Assembly (NCBI RefSeq): GCF_030272615.1
Contig: NC_081406.1
Span: 166,329,521 to 166,393,520, forward strand
Length of the DNA stretch: 64,000 nucleotides
Source of the DNA: Cryptomeria japonica
Taxonomy: Eukaryota; Streptophyta; Pinopsida; Cupressales; Cupressaceae
Direction of reading: 5' to 3'
Under the pieces are notes generated by a model. That model searched no databases and was not told where the DNA came from. It worked only from the letters and a program-made list of their open reading frames with translations. The position numbers and the translations under genes were made by a program. Every line of letters begins with the position of its first letter. Position 1 is the first letter of the stretch. Below, piece after piece: positions 1-11,120 of this stretch.

Positions 1-120
1 GCCTTGTCTTCTTAAGCAATTTCTGCAACAAGGGCATTCTGTTACATACACCAAGTTATCGAAAATGATAATAGGCATTGTCTCCTTGCGTGATAATGGG
101 AACCGGAAATGGAAATCCTT
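1..120. other. Unassigned edge sequence
   Basis: No ORF or recognisable motif. On the minus strand it lies just downstream of the primer-binding site at 121-132, so it would be leader or internal sequence of a retroelement that continues outside the window. That is inferred from position only. Confidence 0.3.
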
Positions 121-132
121 ACTTTGATACCA
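121..132 (-). promoter_or_regulatory. Copia primer-binding site (initiator-tRNA-Met type)
   Basis: The minus strand reads TGGTATCAAAGT, close to the TGGTATCAGAGC primer-binding site used by most plant copia elements. It begins one base past the CA end of the LTR at 134-821, the expected spacing for reverse-transcription priming. It matters because the same LTR also has a polypurine tract on its other side. Confidence 0.7.
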
Positions 133-133
133 T

Positions 134-821
134 TGTCAAGCCATGCTTTAAAAAAGAGAATGGAAATGGTGATAGAAATTAAAATGCCCAAAATGGACAA
201 ACACACAGGCTACAACTCTAACTACTAGTCTTGAATGTCAATAGACCTCGAGGAAATAAAACTCAAAACAAACAATGCTAGAGACGCACAATTTCTTTTC
301 AATTAAAATTGAAAAATGACTTTGAGTTTTACAAAATGACAAAAACTATTTACAAACTATTGATTACAAATTTGTTTACAACGATCTGGAGCTGCACCCA
401 ATCAGCTACATGGAGCTTCACTGAACTCCTTTATACACTGCTCTCCTAGAGCTTCTAATTGTGTGGAAAAATCTACTATTCATTCCCCACACACACCAAC
501 TGTTATCAAAAACATTCTTCTACTCTTCATTGAGCTCACAAACTTGCTATTGCATACACAAACTTTTAACTCTCTGATTTGGAAAACATTCTCCCTTTCT
601 GTCTTCTGCTGTCCTTAAAAAATTTCGTCACAAATTTGAATTCAAAATCACATACCAGTATTCAATTCAATGGCAAAAAAATAATTTACTTCTTTGCACA
701 TTAGGAGCAAATTGGGGGATGAAATCCCAATGTGAACCTTTTGTAGGCTACTCCTCTATTGGCTACTCCTAATAGGTAGGTGGCAACGACAGGGAGGCTC
801 AGGCAAAATCTATTTCCAACA
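134..821 (-). repeat. Copia LTR (element C2)
   Basis: A 688-bp LTR on the minus strand, starting TGTTGGAAATAG at 821 and ending in CA at 134. A polypurine tract lies directly upstream (823-838) and a tRNA-Met-type primer-binding site directly downstream (121-132). It follows the copia RNase H fragment at 853-1271, so it serves as that element's 3' LTR. A PBS on its outer side means it is also placed as the 5' LTR of another copy. I found no second copy of this LTR in the window. Confidence 0.7.
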
Positions 822-822
822 A

Positions 823-838
823 CCCCCCTTTGTCTTGA
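823..838 (-). other. Polypurine tract of copia C2
   Basis: The minus strand reads AAGACAAAGGGGGG immediately before the LTR start TGTTGG. This purine run is where plus-strand DNA synthesis would be primed in a copia element. Confidence 0.7.
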
Positions 839-852
839 GCCATCAAACAAGA

Positions 853-1271
853 TCATTCATCATCCAAATTGACAATGCCCAAGTTTCTTCTTAGGCATTT
901 GAAGTTGTCCTTGCTCAAAGGCTTAGTGAAAATGTCTACATGTTGTTTCTCAGACCTACAAAACTTAATTTTGATTTCACCATTTTCAACCATCTCTCTT
1001 ATGAAATGATACCTGATTTTAATATGTTTACTTCTTCCATGAAAGACATGATTTTTCATCAAAGATATTGATGAAACATTGTCATAGATTATAGTTGTTC
1101 CATCATTTGGTAAGATTCTCCCTAACCAAATAGTTCGAAATGTTGTTGCATTTGGTGCTATATACTTAGTCTCAGCTGTAGATAGGAAAACTATTGGTTG
1201 TTTCTTAGAAGCCCATGAAATAGCTCCCGAACCCAAATGGAACGCATCTAGATGTGCTCTTCCTATCATTC
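853..1271 (-). pseudogene. pol: Copia RNase H C-terminal fragment (C2, downstream half)
   Basis: The translation contains LGSGAISWASKKQ, then STAETKYIA (E of the catalytic set), IIYDN (catalytic D), HGRSKHIKIRYHFIRE and ADIFTKPL-like VDIFTKPL, which is the end of a Ty1/copia Pol polyprotein. Upstream of LGSGAISW, NDRKSTS is readable one frame away, so there is a frameshift near 1225. The gene stops abruptly at 1271 where family-A copy A1 begins. The rest of the RNase H, RT and integrase appear at 33303-35383 on the same strand, so this is probably the 3' half of one interrupted element. Confidence 0.8.
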
Positions 1272-4083
1272 TGTTGTGACCTATTTCACGCATTGCCCCA
1301 TTGCAGATGGGGACCCCTGTTTTTTCTTTTTAGTGTTTTGTCCTAGCTCTGTAGTTTTATAAATCCATTTTCTCTGGGAGTTTTGAAGTCATCCTGAGCC
1401 AAATAGAGAAATCATGCCCAGATTTGTGTTTGAACATTGTCAAAGTGCTTAGAAGGTCTAAAGGACAAGGATCGCAATTTCTTTGGGTCATTTCTGACAA
1501 CTTTCTATTTTTAGGAATTTTTGTTTTTTTGTTTTTTCCTAAATTTAGAAAGTTTTGGTTTTGGCACTTTGGGCCCAATCCGGGAAGTAGCTTTTTGGCT
1601 TGCTTTTTGCTTTATTTTTTCCTCTTTTTTGAAAGTAGGATTAGAGTTTTGTTCCTCGGGTCATTTCATCACTGCCCATATTGTCAGAATTGAAAAATTT
1701 GGTCTCTGTGTAAAAAGCAAGGTAAAAACCCTAATTAGGGTTTTTTCCAAAAGATCACTCATTAAGCCATATGATCAATGCCCATGTCCTCAGAATTGAA
1801 AAATTATGTCTCCAAGTGCAAAAAGCAAGGTAAAACCCTAGTTAGGGTTTTGTTCCAAATAATCCAACATTGATATGGTGGATCCAAATTTGACATAGCA
1901 GGTTATAACAACAGCATGGAAGATCAAAATTCATGGTATAAAGGTCAAAATTTGCTCAAGGCAAAGAAAGTTGACTATCCATCAAGACATGGCAAGCATC
2001 TTCAAACTCCGCCTAGCCAAGGAAAGAAGTTGGCAAGCAATCATCAAACTTCGAACTGCAGTTAAAAAGCATGGCAAGAGTTAATTAAACTCCTACCCAA
2101 GGTTAAGTCGGCAGCATGTTTGAAGGGACAAAAGCAAATAAAGCAAAGCATCCAAGTGGACATGGAGTTCACTAGGCACAAGGCACGAAAGAAATAAAGC
2201 ACAAAACAAAGCAATAAGTTCAACATGTCTTAACACCATCAGAGTCTGCCTCCCTAAATCAAGGATAAAAGCAATCCAAGTTCGCCTAGACATGAAGGAG
2301 TAAAGCAAAGATTGAAGCATGTCAAAGTATACTTGAACTCCACCATGTCCAAGCTTCTTCCAAGTCCACCAAGCATAAGAAGACACTATCTGAGCTTCTT
2401 CAAACCCTGCCCATACACAAAAAGGTTGGCAAATGAGCATCAAACTCTGATCTGCAATCAAGGGGAATATCCTAAGGTCAACTAAACTTTGCCCATGAGT
2501 AAGGATGGATAAACTTGTGTGAACTCCGCCCAGCCAAGTATGAAAGAATAAAAGCATGGTAAAAGAACCTTGAACTCTGCCTTGTCTAAGAAGACTCCAA
2601 GTCCGTCACAAGGAGAAGGATAAAAGCAAACAAGGAATAAAGCGAAGCATATCTAATGCATTCCAAGGGTTTGAAAGATAAAAGGAAATATGTCTAAAGA
2701 TCTTCCAAGTCCACCTAGAAATGATGGGGTAAAGCAACATGTCCAAGAACATGTGAAGTGCGCCTAGGCATGACAAAGGATTAAAGCTAAGCAAAGGTGG
2801 CTAGACAAAGTTGCAAGGAAAGAAAACATTAAAACAAGAAAGATTAAAGCACATCTAAAGGCATGGCTTAAGATGATCCAAGTCCGCCTTGGCTAAAGAT
2901 CTTCCAAGTCCGACCTAGATAGGGAGAAAGGTTGGCAAGACATGATCAAAGCCTGCCCTCTCTAGCAAGACATTGGCAATGAAAACATGAAAAGTTCGAA
3001 CGCCTAAGGAAATTAAAATTTCCCAGGGTAGATTGTCCAAGCACCTTGAAAGTTTGATCAAATACAAGTTGGTGAAATGAATTACACCAAGATGGATAGA
3101 CACTGACCAAGTTAGCCTAGGCATAAATGGAATATGTGAAGATGCCAAAGCCAAACATGAAAATTCGCCCAAGACTTGGAGATTAGACATGACAATGATC
3201 AACTTGCCATGGCGAAAGACAAAAAATTGGCTAGAGGAAAAAAAAATTTGACAAAATAATTGCACATGAAATCAAGGATCAATCAGAATGGGTTGGAAAA
3301 TAAACTTGACACATCAAATATTTTTAATATTTTCCAACACTTAGAATTATTTTCGAAAGGAAAATAAGGAAAATAATTTCAACACTTAGAAAGATTTTCG
3401 AAAATTCAAGAATTTTGGAATTCGGAAGAAAGATCTAGAAGATTCCTTTCTTTTTTGGAATTTTGAGAGAGAAATTAAACTTTCCATTTTGGAAAGATTT
3501 AAAACATAAAAACACAAAAAAATCAGAAAAAATCAGAAAAACGAAAAAAAAGCAAAGATGAAGCTTCTAAGTTTAAAATCCTTTAACTCTATATATTTTA
3601 AATAGTCACTTTCAAATTCATTATTCAGGTTGGGAATTTGGAGAGCAATTGAGAAGAAGTTTTCTCTCAAATTTTGTGGAAAATTAATTTTTGAGTGAAA
3701 CTTTCAAGAATCAAAATTTTTCAAGTGTTGGGAAGATAAAACAAAGTGCCTTTTTTTCTTATTTAAAGACAGAATTTTCAGAATTAAAGGTGAATTTCAG
3801 TCACAAGAGCAATTTCAATGATCCAAAATCTGAATTTGATTGAATTCTTCTACCTTTCTATCTTATTTCTCTCAAAATTCATCAATTTATAGACCAAATC
3901 CTTCACTTTCAGTCTGCTTTTTCGCAGAAATTTAGCTTTTTGACAAGCTTAAAGTGAAAATTTCAAATAAAAGGGTCTGAAAATCAGAATTAAAATCAGC
4001 AAGTTGTCTGGAAAATAATATTGATTTTTCATGTGTTTTGCAAGTTAATGACCACCAAATGAGCACCTTCCAGAAAAGCACCA
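1272..4083 (+). repeat. A1 leader: terminal hairpin, telobox palindromes, CCGCC motifs, TATA
   Basis: Non-coding. The first 50 bp carry a small inverted repeat, CCCCAT...ATGGGG. About 1681-1851 holds two diverged tandem copies, period near 108 bp, each with an AAACCCTA/TAGGGTTT palindrome (telobox-like). From about 1999 to 2960, motifs such as AACTCCGCC and AAGTCCGCC recur in otherwise unlike, A-rich sequence. A TATA-like CTATATATTTTAAATAG lies near 3590, followed by ~490 bp of AT-rich leader before the ORF. The ORFs seen on the opposite strand here are low-complexity shadows. Confidence 0.6.
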
Positions 4084-4247
4084 ATGAATTTTGCCAGTAA
4101 AGGAGTGCACATAGAATCAAAGATCAAATCCAAGTGGAAGAACGTCACAGACACTAACCTTGGGCATGTGGATTTGGAAGAATTCAAAATGAGAATGTAT
4201 GGGCATGATGGATACCTATCGACACCCATTGCTCACCGGATGATGTG
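4084..4247 (+). pseudogene. Family A ORF, copy A1, segment 1 (N-terminus)
   Basis: ATG at 4084 opens a frame containing KSKWKNVTDTNLGH and ending AHRMM at 4247. The same motif occurs in A2 (TSKWKNIDDTNLGH) and A3 (VSKWSNMGDTNLGN), which fixes the frame and start region. The gene is cut at 4247 by gypsy element G1 and resumes at 14712. The 5 bp at 4243-4247 (ATGTG) and at 14712-14716 (ATGAG) are the near-identical target-site duplication. Function unknown. Confidence 0.75.
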
Positions 4248-4581
4248 TGTTAGGGGTCAATAACACATTAGTAGGGATGGGTGTTTATGTTATGTATGTT
4301 GAGTCGCCGAGAGGTTCCCGTCGGGTAGATGGTAGTTGGTGACGGTTGGCAACTTGGCCAACCGTCAAGTCTATATATGATTCGGATGGAACTTCAGCAA
4401 GGAGGGTATTGTACTGACATATTCTTGCGAATTCAATAAAGATATCATTCTTCTGGTATAGTTGTTTGTTATTGTTACTTATGCTTTGATATATGAATGT
4501 TTTGTTACATGACTAGTTGGTATGTGTGGAAAATCCTTGTTTTATCCATGAGTTCACCAACCTCACATTAAGGACTAAACA
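4248..4581 (+). repeat. G1 5' LTR with promoter hairpin and TATA
   Basis: 334 bp, TG...CA. It contains a perfect 10-bp inverted repeat (GACGGTTGGC / GCCAACCGTC, 4341-4350 and 4357-4366, 6-nt loop) directly upstream of a TATA-like CTATATATGA at 4371, and an AATAAAG polyadenylation-like signal near 4435. The 3' LTR at 14391-14711 matches it with scattered substitutions and indels, including one base lost from the hairpin arm. Confidence 0.9.
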
Positions 4582-4584
4582 TTT

Positions 4585-4597
4585 TGGCACCGTTGCC
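4585..4597 (+). promoter_or_regulatory. G1 primer-binding site (tRNA-Asp-like)
   Basis: TGGCACCGTTGCC begins three bases after the LTR end. It differs by one base from TGGCGCCGTTGCC, the tRNA-Asp-type PBS familiar from Athila-like gypsy elements. Confidence 0.65.
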
Positions 4598-4619
4598 TGA
4601 ATGAACCTGGAGATAATTA

Positions 4620-6836
4620 TGGCGGTAGGCAGAAGGAATTGATGGGTCGGCCATTTAACCAGCAATTAATTATCGTGGACAGCGGCACACACGAAGAAAG
4701 TACCACGAAAGAGACTCGAGAGGATCAATTGATGGTAGACTTGGTAGAGTTGTGGGACGTGTTGGTCACGCAGTACGTGCAGAGAGAGGCTTAAGAGAGA
4801 GCCGTCTCTGAAGGCACGGTATGTGGTGAACTCACCGTCAGCACTCCTATCTTTGACCTACTTAGAAGTATTCCAAGGTTACTCGCCCGAAATTTGATTG
4901 CACTTCAAGACCGAAGGGAGGAAACCGCACGGGAACTCCGTTGGCAACAAGTACTCCGAAGGTACGAAGAGTGGAGCCGTAGGGAGGAAGAGGAGATGGA
5001 GGCTAGCCGACACTGTACCTCTGGCACTTGATGCCCCTATGGCCAAACAAAGACAAACGTAACACTACCACCGAGGGAGTAGACAAGGGAACTGTATGAA
5101 GATCTCTCCGCATAAAAGAACAGGCCGAGCGGAGACGATGGCTAAGGGAGGTTGTTGACTCGAAGAAGCCTGAGAAACGTAGCAGAAGTCGGAGTGTGAG
5201 TCAGAGTCGTAGTCGGGAGAGGCAAAGGCCGTGCACGTGGAAAGAGTTGGCGGAGGTTGCCAGGAACCTGCCACTTCCAGACGTAGCGGAGGAAGATCTT
5301 GCCAACCAGGCCCCACACTCGACGTCGAGTGAAGAGGACTCCGGAGCCGAGTCGTAGAGCAACCCATCAAAATATTCTGAACAAGGAGAGGAAGTGGTAC
5401 GGGACCTGCACGAAGAGATCACCACTATTTTTTAAGCAACATTATCTGGCATCAGGAATTTGTCCTTGTCAGAGGGAATCAAAATAGGAGGGTCAGATTC
5501 AGAAACCCCGGGAAGGAGGGACTATACGAGCGAGGGTGACCAAAGCCTTGCAGACAGGGGTCCACCCAGGTCAAGAGCGTACGAAACCTTCCAGACACAT
5601 AATACCTTCCCGGCATATAGTAGCTTCCAAGCACTACATAAAACCCTCCAGACAAAAACAATGGCACACACCTTGGAGAAACAAAAGCTTCCAAAATTCA
5701 TGGTCGACGGGTCAGAGGATCTCGTATAACACTGTAAGATATGCATGACCATTTGGGAGGCAAATGGCCAGGATGACCAGGATTACTGGTTGAAGGCATT
5801 TCCAGCCACTCTGCGGGGAATAGCAATTGATTGGTACACAGACCTGGATGCCCAGTATAAAACGTCCTGAAACAATCTAAAGAAGGCTTTCCAAGAGGAG
5901 TTCAAACTCCTACAGGATGACAATGAAATCATGGTGAGGATTTACAATACCAAGCAGGGAAAAAGTGAAAGTGTGCGGGCATATAACAGAAGGCTGAGGG
6001 AACTACAAATGGAGAACCAACCGGCTGATGGCCTCAAGAAGCGATGGTTTGTTGAAGGACTGGTACCGTCTCTTAGACGAAAGATGAAAGTGGTCCCTCC
6101 GCCCTCGTATGACAAAGCATACAACCATGCGATGGATATTGAAAGTGAAAATAAGACATCTCAAGGGAAGCGTTGGGTGAGCGATGGTGACAGTATGGAT
6201 GAAGACAACGATGGGGAGTCCAAAACCAAGCAAGCACTCCAAAGGGATATGATGAGGATGATGAAAGAACTTAAGGCTGACAAAGAAAGTGGCAAGGAAG
6301 GAAAAGAACTATGGTGCACCGACTGCAAGACAGAAGCACACACTAAGGGCAGTTGCCCTCGCAAATCCTTTTGTGACATCTGCCAAGTAATGGGACATTC
6401 GATTAAGGAATGTCTGTACAACTTGAAAGCACGGAGCACACAAATGCTCTACGCCCAACAAGACCAAGTCACACCGCCAGCGACACCTCTAAAGCCGGCA
6501 GCAAACTCTGACGCCTCTCCTAGAGGGTACAGAAACAATTGGCGGGGTAAGAACAGGTCCAATAATAACACGCCAAGGAGTAGAATTCAATACGACACAA
6601 AGGGACAACCCATGATCCAATGCAGGAAATCCAATGAATGGGGTCACTTTGCGCGAGAATGTCAAAACGGGGGTGAGGTAGGAAGTTTGCTGTGCAAATG
6701 GTGCGGTCCAGGAAATCATGAGGACATAGATTGTCCAAAGCAAAAAGGGGTGAATATGCTAGAGGTAGAAGGACCGGGGAAAGATGTATTAGCAATCACA
6801 AGATTGATTGCAAAACAAGAAAGCCATGTATCCTGA
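4620..6836 (+). pseudogene. gag: G1 gag (degraded)
   Basis: Structural protein that would package element RNA. The longest open piece is 5931-6836 (301 codons). Upstream pieces carry several stops, for example near 5729 and 5869. An arginine/serine-rich stretch (SRSRSVSQSRSRERQ) is encoded near 5190-5225. The capsid-like core around 5780-6150 includes WLKAFPATLRGIAIDWY and YNRRLRELQ. Four zinc-knuckle-like motifs follow at about 6315-6356, 6371-6412, 6620-6662 (second Cys replaced by Ser) and 6694-6735, in the form C-x2-C-x4-H-x4-C. Plant gag proteins usually have one or two. The start is uncertain: ATG near 4620 is followed quickly by a stop. Confidence 0.75.
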
Positions 6837-7129
6837 CCCTCGCACGGAGAAGGAAAGACTCCAGGAAGCCAGGGCGGATATTGAGTGTGTGATGGTAGAA
6901 GAGCGGAGGGCCTCGTACCCAACTGCCAGTACCCCACTCCGGTCAAGACCAAAGAAAACTATCATTAAGTAGATGTTACAGACCACCATTTCCGTACGGG
7001 TATCCGAACTTCTACAGACCATGCCACAGTTGAGGATGGCCCTAACAAATGCAACCGATGACACCACTGTTGGCCAGGAACACCGGACGATGACAAAACC
7101 ACATAGTACGGTTCCAGTGAAGGAACCTG

Positions 7130-7891
7130 GTACAGACGCCATGGACCCTATGCTACTCACGGTAAGCATTGGACAAAAAGTTGCCGTGGTGGAGATGGAC
7201 ACAATGGGACAAGCTCACAAACACCATTGTGGATGGAGGGTCCGGAGTCAACATGCTACCGAAGGAAACTTGGAGAAGTCTTGGCAGGCCTACTCTCTAG
7301 CCACCAACATTCGATCTCATCAATGTGGACCAACATGGTATCAAACCCCTTGGGACTCTCATGGCACAAAAGGTGGTGATCAGGACACAACAATTCCTTC
7401 TGAACTTCGTAGTCATCCCACTGGAAAGAAACACGTACGATGCCCTCCTGGGAAGAGGATGTCTGATCATGGCTAGAGACAATCATAACTGGAAGAAGAA
7501 TACACTCTCAATTGAGAGTGATGGTCATAAATATGTGATTGACCTAAGGAATCAGTCTGTCAGTGAAGAGCTCACGTTATTTGACTCCGACTCGAAGGAT
7601 TCAAATAGATGGGAGTGGGGTTCCGAAGGAGACAGAGGAGGGAGGAAACCCAACGAAGGAGTGTTGGAACTGGACAGATGCTCTGAAGATGGAACTAGTT
7701 CGCTGGCCGAACTCTTCCATTGGCAGATGGAGGACTACGAGGTTTTCCACCCGGAGTGCCACATGCTGCAAATATGCGAGATTGGGGAATCAGGTAGTGG
7801 TATGGAAGAACAGTCATTTCCCCCAAAGTACGGAAGGTACCAGAAGGGGATGGCACGGATGGACGACACGCCAGCTCACCAATTTGAATGA
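7130..7891 (+). pseudogene. pol: G1 aspartic protease (degraded)
   Basis: Around 7215-7260 one frame reads IVDGGSGVNMLP, the retropepsin active-site segment (D-G-G in place of D-S/T-G). It is followed by NVDQHGIKPLG, FVVIPLERNTYDALLGRGCL and an acidic linker. One in-frame TAG (near 7300) and a frame change upstream disable it. It would cut the Gag-Pol polyprotein. It lies between gag and RT as expected. Confidence 0.7.
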
Positions 7892-7940
7892 GACAAACCC
7901 ATCAAGTACGAGGAAAGAGATGTAAAGAAAGTTAATCTAG

Positions 7941-9420
7941 GTAATGACGAGGACTCGCAAGTGATACTCGTAGGGGATGACTAGAACCCAGTACTGAAGG
8001 CGGCGGCTTTCAGGATATTCCTGGAATATATAGACGTCTTTGCTTGGACCTACAAGGGCTTGAAGGGGGTACCGCCGGAACTGTGCGTACATTGCATAAC
8101 CCTCGTACCAGGAGCCCAACCCGTACGGAGCAGACTGTATAGGATGAACAAGAACTATGCAGCCAAGGTAAACGAGGAAATCAACAAGATGTTGAAGGCA
8201 AGGATCATATTCAAAGTGGAAACTAGTGACTAGGTTTCCCCAATAGTCATTTCTCTCAAGAAGGAAGCTAATCAGATAAGGATATGCGTGGACTTCAGGA
8301 ACCTAAACCCAGTAACCATCAAAGATCCATTCCCGATTCCATTCACTGACAACATCTTGGAGGAAGTAGCTGGGCATGGGATATACACATTCCTAGATGG
8401 GTTCTCAGGATACAACCAGATAAATATTGCAGAAGAAGACAAGCTAAAGACCACATTCGTGGTGGAGGGGGTGTATGCCTATAATCGCATGCCCTTCAGG
8501 CTATGTAATGCACCTGCAACTTTCCAGAGAATAATTCTACACATTTTTGACAAAATGTCTGTAGGAAATTTCAGGGCATTCTTGGATGACTGGTCGATTT
8601 TCAGCGACCAGGACACCCATTTGAAGGCACTCGAAGAATGTATGGAGAGGTGTCAAAGAGCTAGGCTGGCCCTTAACCCAAGGAAGTGCAGGTTTATGGT
8701 ACCACAAGGGAAGCTTCTTGGCCACATTGTTTGTAAGGAAGGTCTAAAGACAGATCCGGATAAGATAGGAGTGATTGTCAACATGGAGAGTCCAACGAAT
8801 GTGATAGGTGTGAAATCATTCCTGGGCCACGTCCGCTACTATCGAAGATTTATCAAAGGCTTTGCACAAGTCTCCTGGCCCCTAGATAATCTGACAACGA
8901 AGGGAGAGTCGTTTGTATGGGGTACGGAGCAGGAAGAAGCCTTCCAAGAATTGAAAGATCGGCTAGTGAGTGCACCAATACTGGCATACCCGGACTGGAA
9001 TAAGGAGTTTCACGTACACGTCGATGCCTCCAACTTCGCAATTGGTTCTACCCTCGCACAAGTAGGGACGCAAGGACTGGATCATTCTGTTTTCTTCGCC
9101 AGCCGACTTCTGTCAAGGGCTGAACGGAACCACAACACAACGGAGCGAGAGGCATTGGGGATGGTGTACACCGTAAAAAAAAATTCGCCACTACTTGTTG
9201 GCTACGCCGTTCACATTTTATGTGGACCATCAAGCACTAATGTATCTAGTAAATAAACCAATTATCCAGAGTAGGGTAAGTAGATGGCTACTACTCCTGC
9301 AAGAATTTACCTTCACCATTATTGTACGACCAGGCAAGTCCCATGTAATAGCCAACCAACTATCAAGGATTAGATCAGGGGAACCAGCCGAAGGGGCGAA
9401 CGAGGACTTTCCAGATGCAC
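7941..9420 (+). pseudogene. pol: G1 reverse transcriptase and RNase H (degraded)
   Basis: RT motifs in order: ICVDFRNLNPVT, FLDGFSGYNQI, MPFRLCNAPATFQR, then FLDDWSIFS, the catalytic box in FLDD form, and KSFLGHVRYYRRFIKGF. RNase H follows with HVDASNFAIGSTL (first D), TEREALGMVY (E) and, after a frameshift near 9200, FYVDHQAL (D). In-frame stops occur at about 7981 and 8231. The longest open piece is 8288-9256. It would copy element RNA into DNA. Confidence 0.85.
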
Positions 9421-9530
9421 ACTTGTTCCAGATTGCAATACTACCATCCTGGTACGAAAAGATCGACCAGTACCTCTCTACTTCCACATTTCCAAAGGAG
9501 ATGCCTCCAAGGGAACGATGAAAGCTGGCA

Positions 9531-11120
9531 TTGAAGAGTAAGACCTTCCAACTAAACAATGGGCTGTTATATAAAATGGGCCCCGACCAAATCCCGAGGA
9601 GATGTGTTATGGAGGAGGAAATTCCCGGTGTGTTGAAGGAAGAACATGACGGGTTAGCAGGTGGACATATGGGACTAGATGCAATTGCCAAAAAAGTGCT
9701 TTTGGCTGGCCTATGGTGGCCAACTCTACACATTGACGCCCGAGAGTGGGTGGTCGGGTGTGACACTTGACAATGTGTTGGAAAACCACTCAAGAAGGAC
9801 TTCATGCCCCTCTTTCCTTCGCAGCCACAAGAGTTATTCGAATGGTGGGGTCTGGACTTTGTAGGACCCTTGAAGCCGAGTACCATGCACAGGTACAAAT
9901 ATATTGTAGTAGCTACGGAATATCTCACCAAGTGGGCAGAAGCGAGGGCCTTGCCAGATAACACAGCTTTGAGTTCGGCATGGTTCTTGTATGAACAAAT
10001 CGTCACAAGGTATGGGATACCCCTTCAAATCACGAGTGACAGGGGAGTGTACTTTGTGAACCAAGTAATCCGTACCATGACCGTAGAGTTCAAAATCTTT
10101 CATAATCTCTCTAGTCCGTACTACCCCCGAGCTAATGGACAGGTAGAAACAACCAACAAGGTGTTGGTGTCAATAATTTACAAATCATGTGGGGTGGAGT
10201 AGGAAGACTGGGCGAAAAGGCTACCAACCGTATTGTGGGCTTACCACACAACATACAAAGTCACCACGGGGCATACCCCGTTCCAGCTCATGTATCGACA
10301 GTAGGCAGTGGTACCAGTCGAGTACACCGTACCTAGCATTTGGGTGGCGGTGGATAATAGACTCGGTGATGAAGAAAGCTTGAGTGCAAGGCTTGATAGC
10401 CTAATGAAACTGGACGAACGAAGAATAATGGCAAAATGGGCAATGGAGGTAGCACAATGACGACGGAAGTGCTGGCATGACAAGCACCTATGGTGGGTCA
10501 ACTTCCGGTCGTGGCAGTTGGTTTTGAAGTATAACAATCGGAACGAACTTCGACCAGGGAAGTTTAAAGTTCGTTGGCTTGGACCCTATAAGATCAGAGA
10601 GGTCAGTGAGAACGGGGCAGTGAAGCTATCTACTCTAGATAACAATCCAATCACGGACCCAGTGAATGGTTCTAAGCTGAAAATCAACAAAGAACGAAAC
10701 AAACCTGTAATTGAGATTAACATGCTGGGATACATTACAAAAGGGCACTGGACCATTGGCCAGAGCAAGGATGTCGAAGAAGATCCGGTGGTAAAAGAAG
10801 AATCCTACCGGAGAGATGAAGAGTGGGCAAAGCCTTTTGCAGCCATGGAAGAGCGGCTTGTGCCTAAGGGGGTGGACGGTGTTGCGGTTCCCAGGACCCA
10901 CAAGCACCTCACAAATGCGTATTTTGGGGACCCAGCTATATGGGTGCAGGTTTCAAGACATTGGAAGAAGTGGGCCCCATATGAAGGTCTTCGAGAACCA
11001 TACGTAGCATACAATATCGATGAAGAAGCAGAAGCCCGAAGGAGAGCCGAGATTGCAAATAAAGAGGAACCGGTAGATCTGGAGGCAGAACTTGACTTAG
11101 AGGAGTACAGGGAACCCTAG
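9531..11120 (+). pseudogene. pol: G1 integrase and C-terminal tail (degraded)
   Basis: Two overlapping pieces (9531-9770 and 9804-10202) show the integrase N-terminal half with GLAGGHMGLDAIAKK, then WWGLDFVGPL (D), QITSDRGVYF (D) and YYPRANGQVETTNK (E). Frame breaks occur near 9770, 10200 and 10380. From 10518 the frame reads GKFKVRWLGPYKIREV, the usual end of a gypsy integrase, and then runs on for about 150 further residues, acidic at the end, without a recognised domain. No chromodomain is visible. Confidence 0.8.

Noticed and set aside
1724-1851. Telomeric repeat tract
   Set aside because: Only isolated AAACCCTA palindromes, not tandem TTTAGGG arrays.
2093-2557. 154-codon minus-strand ORF in the A1 leader
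   Set aside because: It runs antisense through the CCGCC motif region, has low-complexity Leu/Cys/Trp composition and no counterpart in the A2 or A3 leader.
9230-10006. 258-codon minus-strand ORF across G1 RNase H and integrase
   Set aside because: It is antisense to clearly recognisable RT/RNase H and integrase coding sequence and shows no domain.
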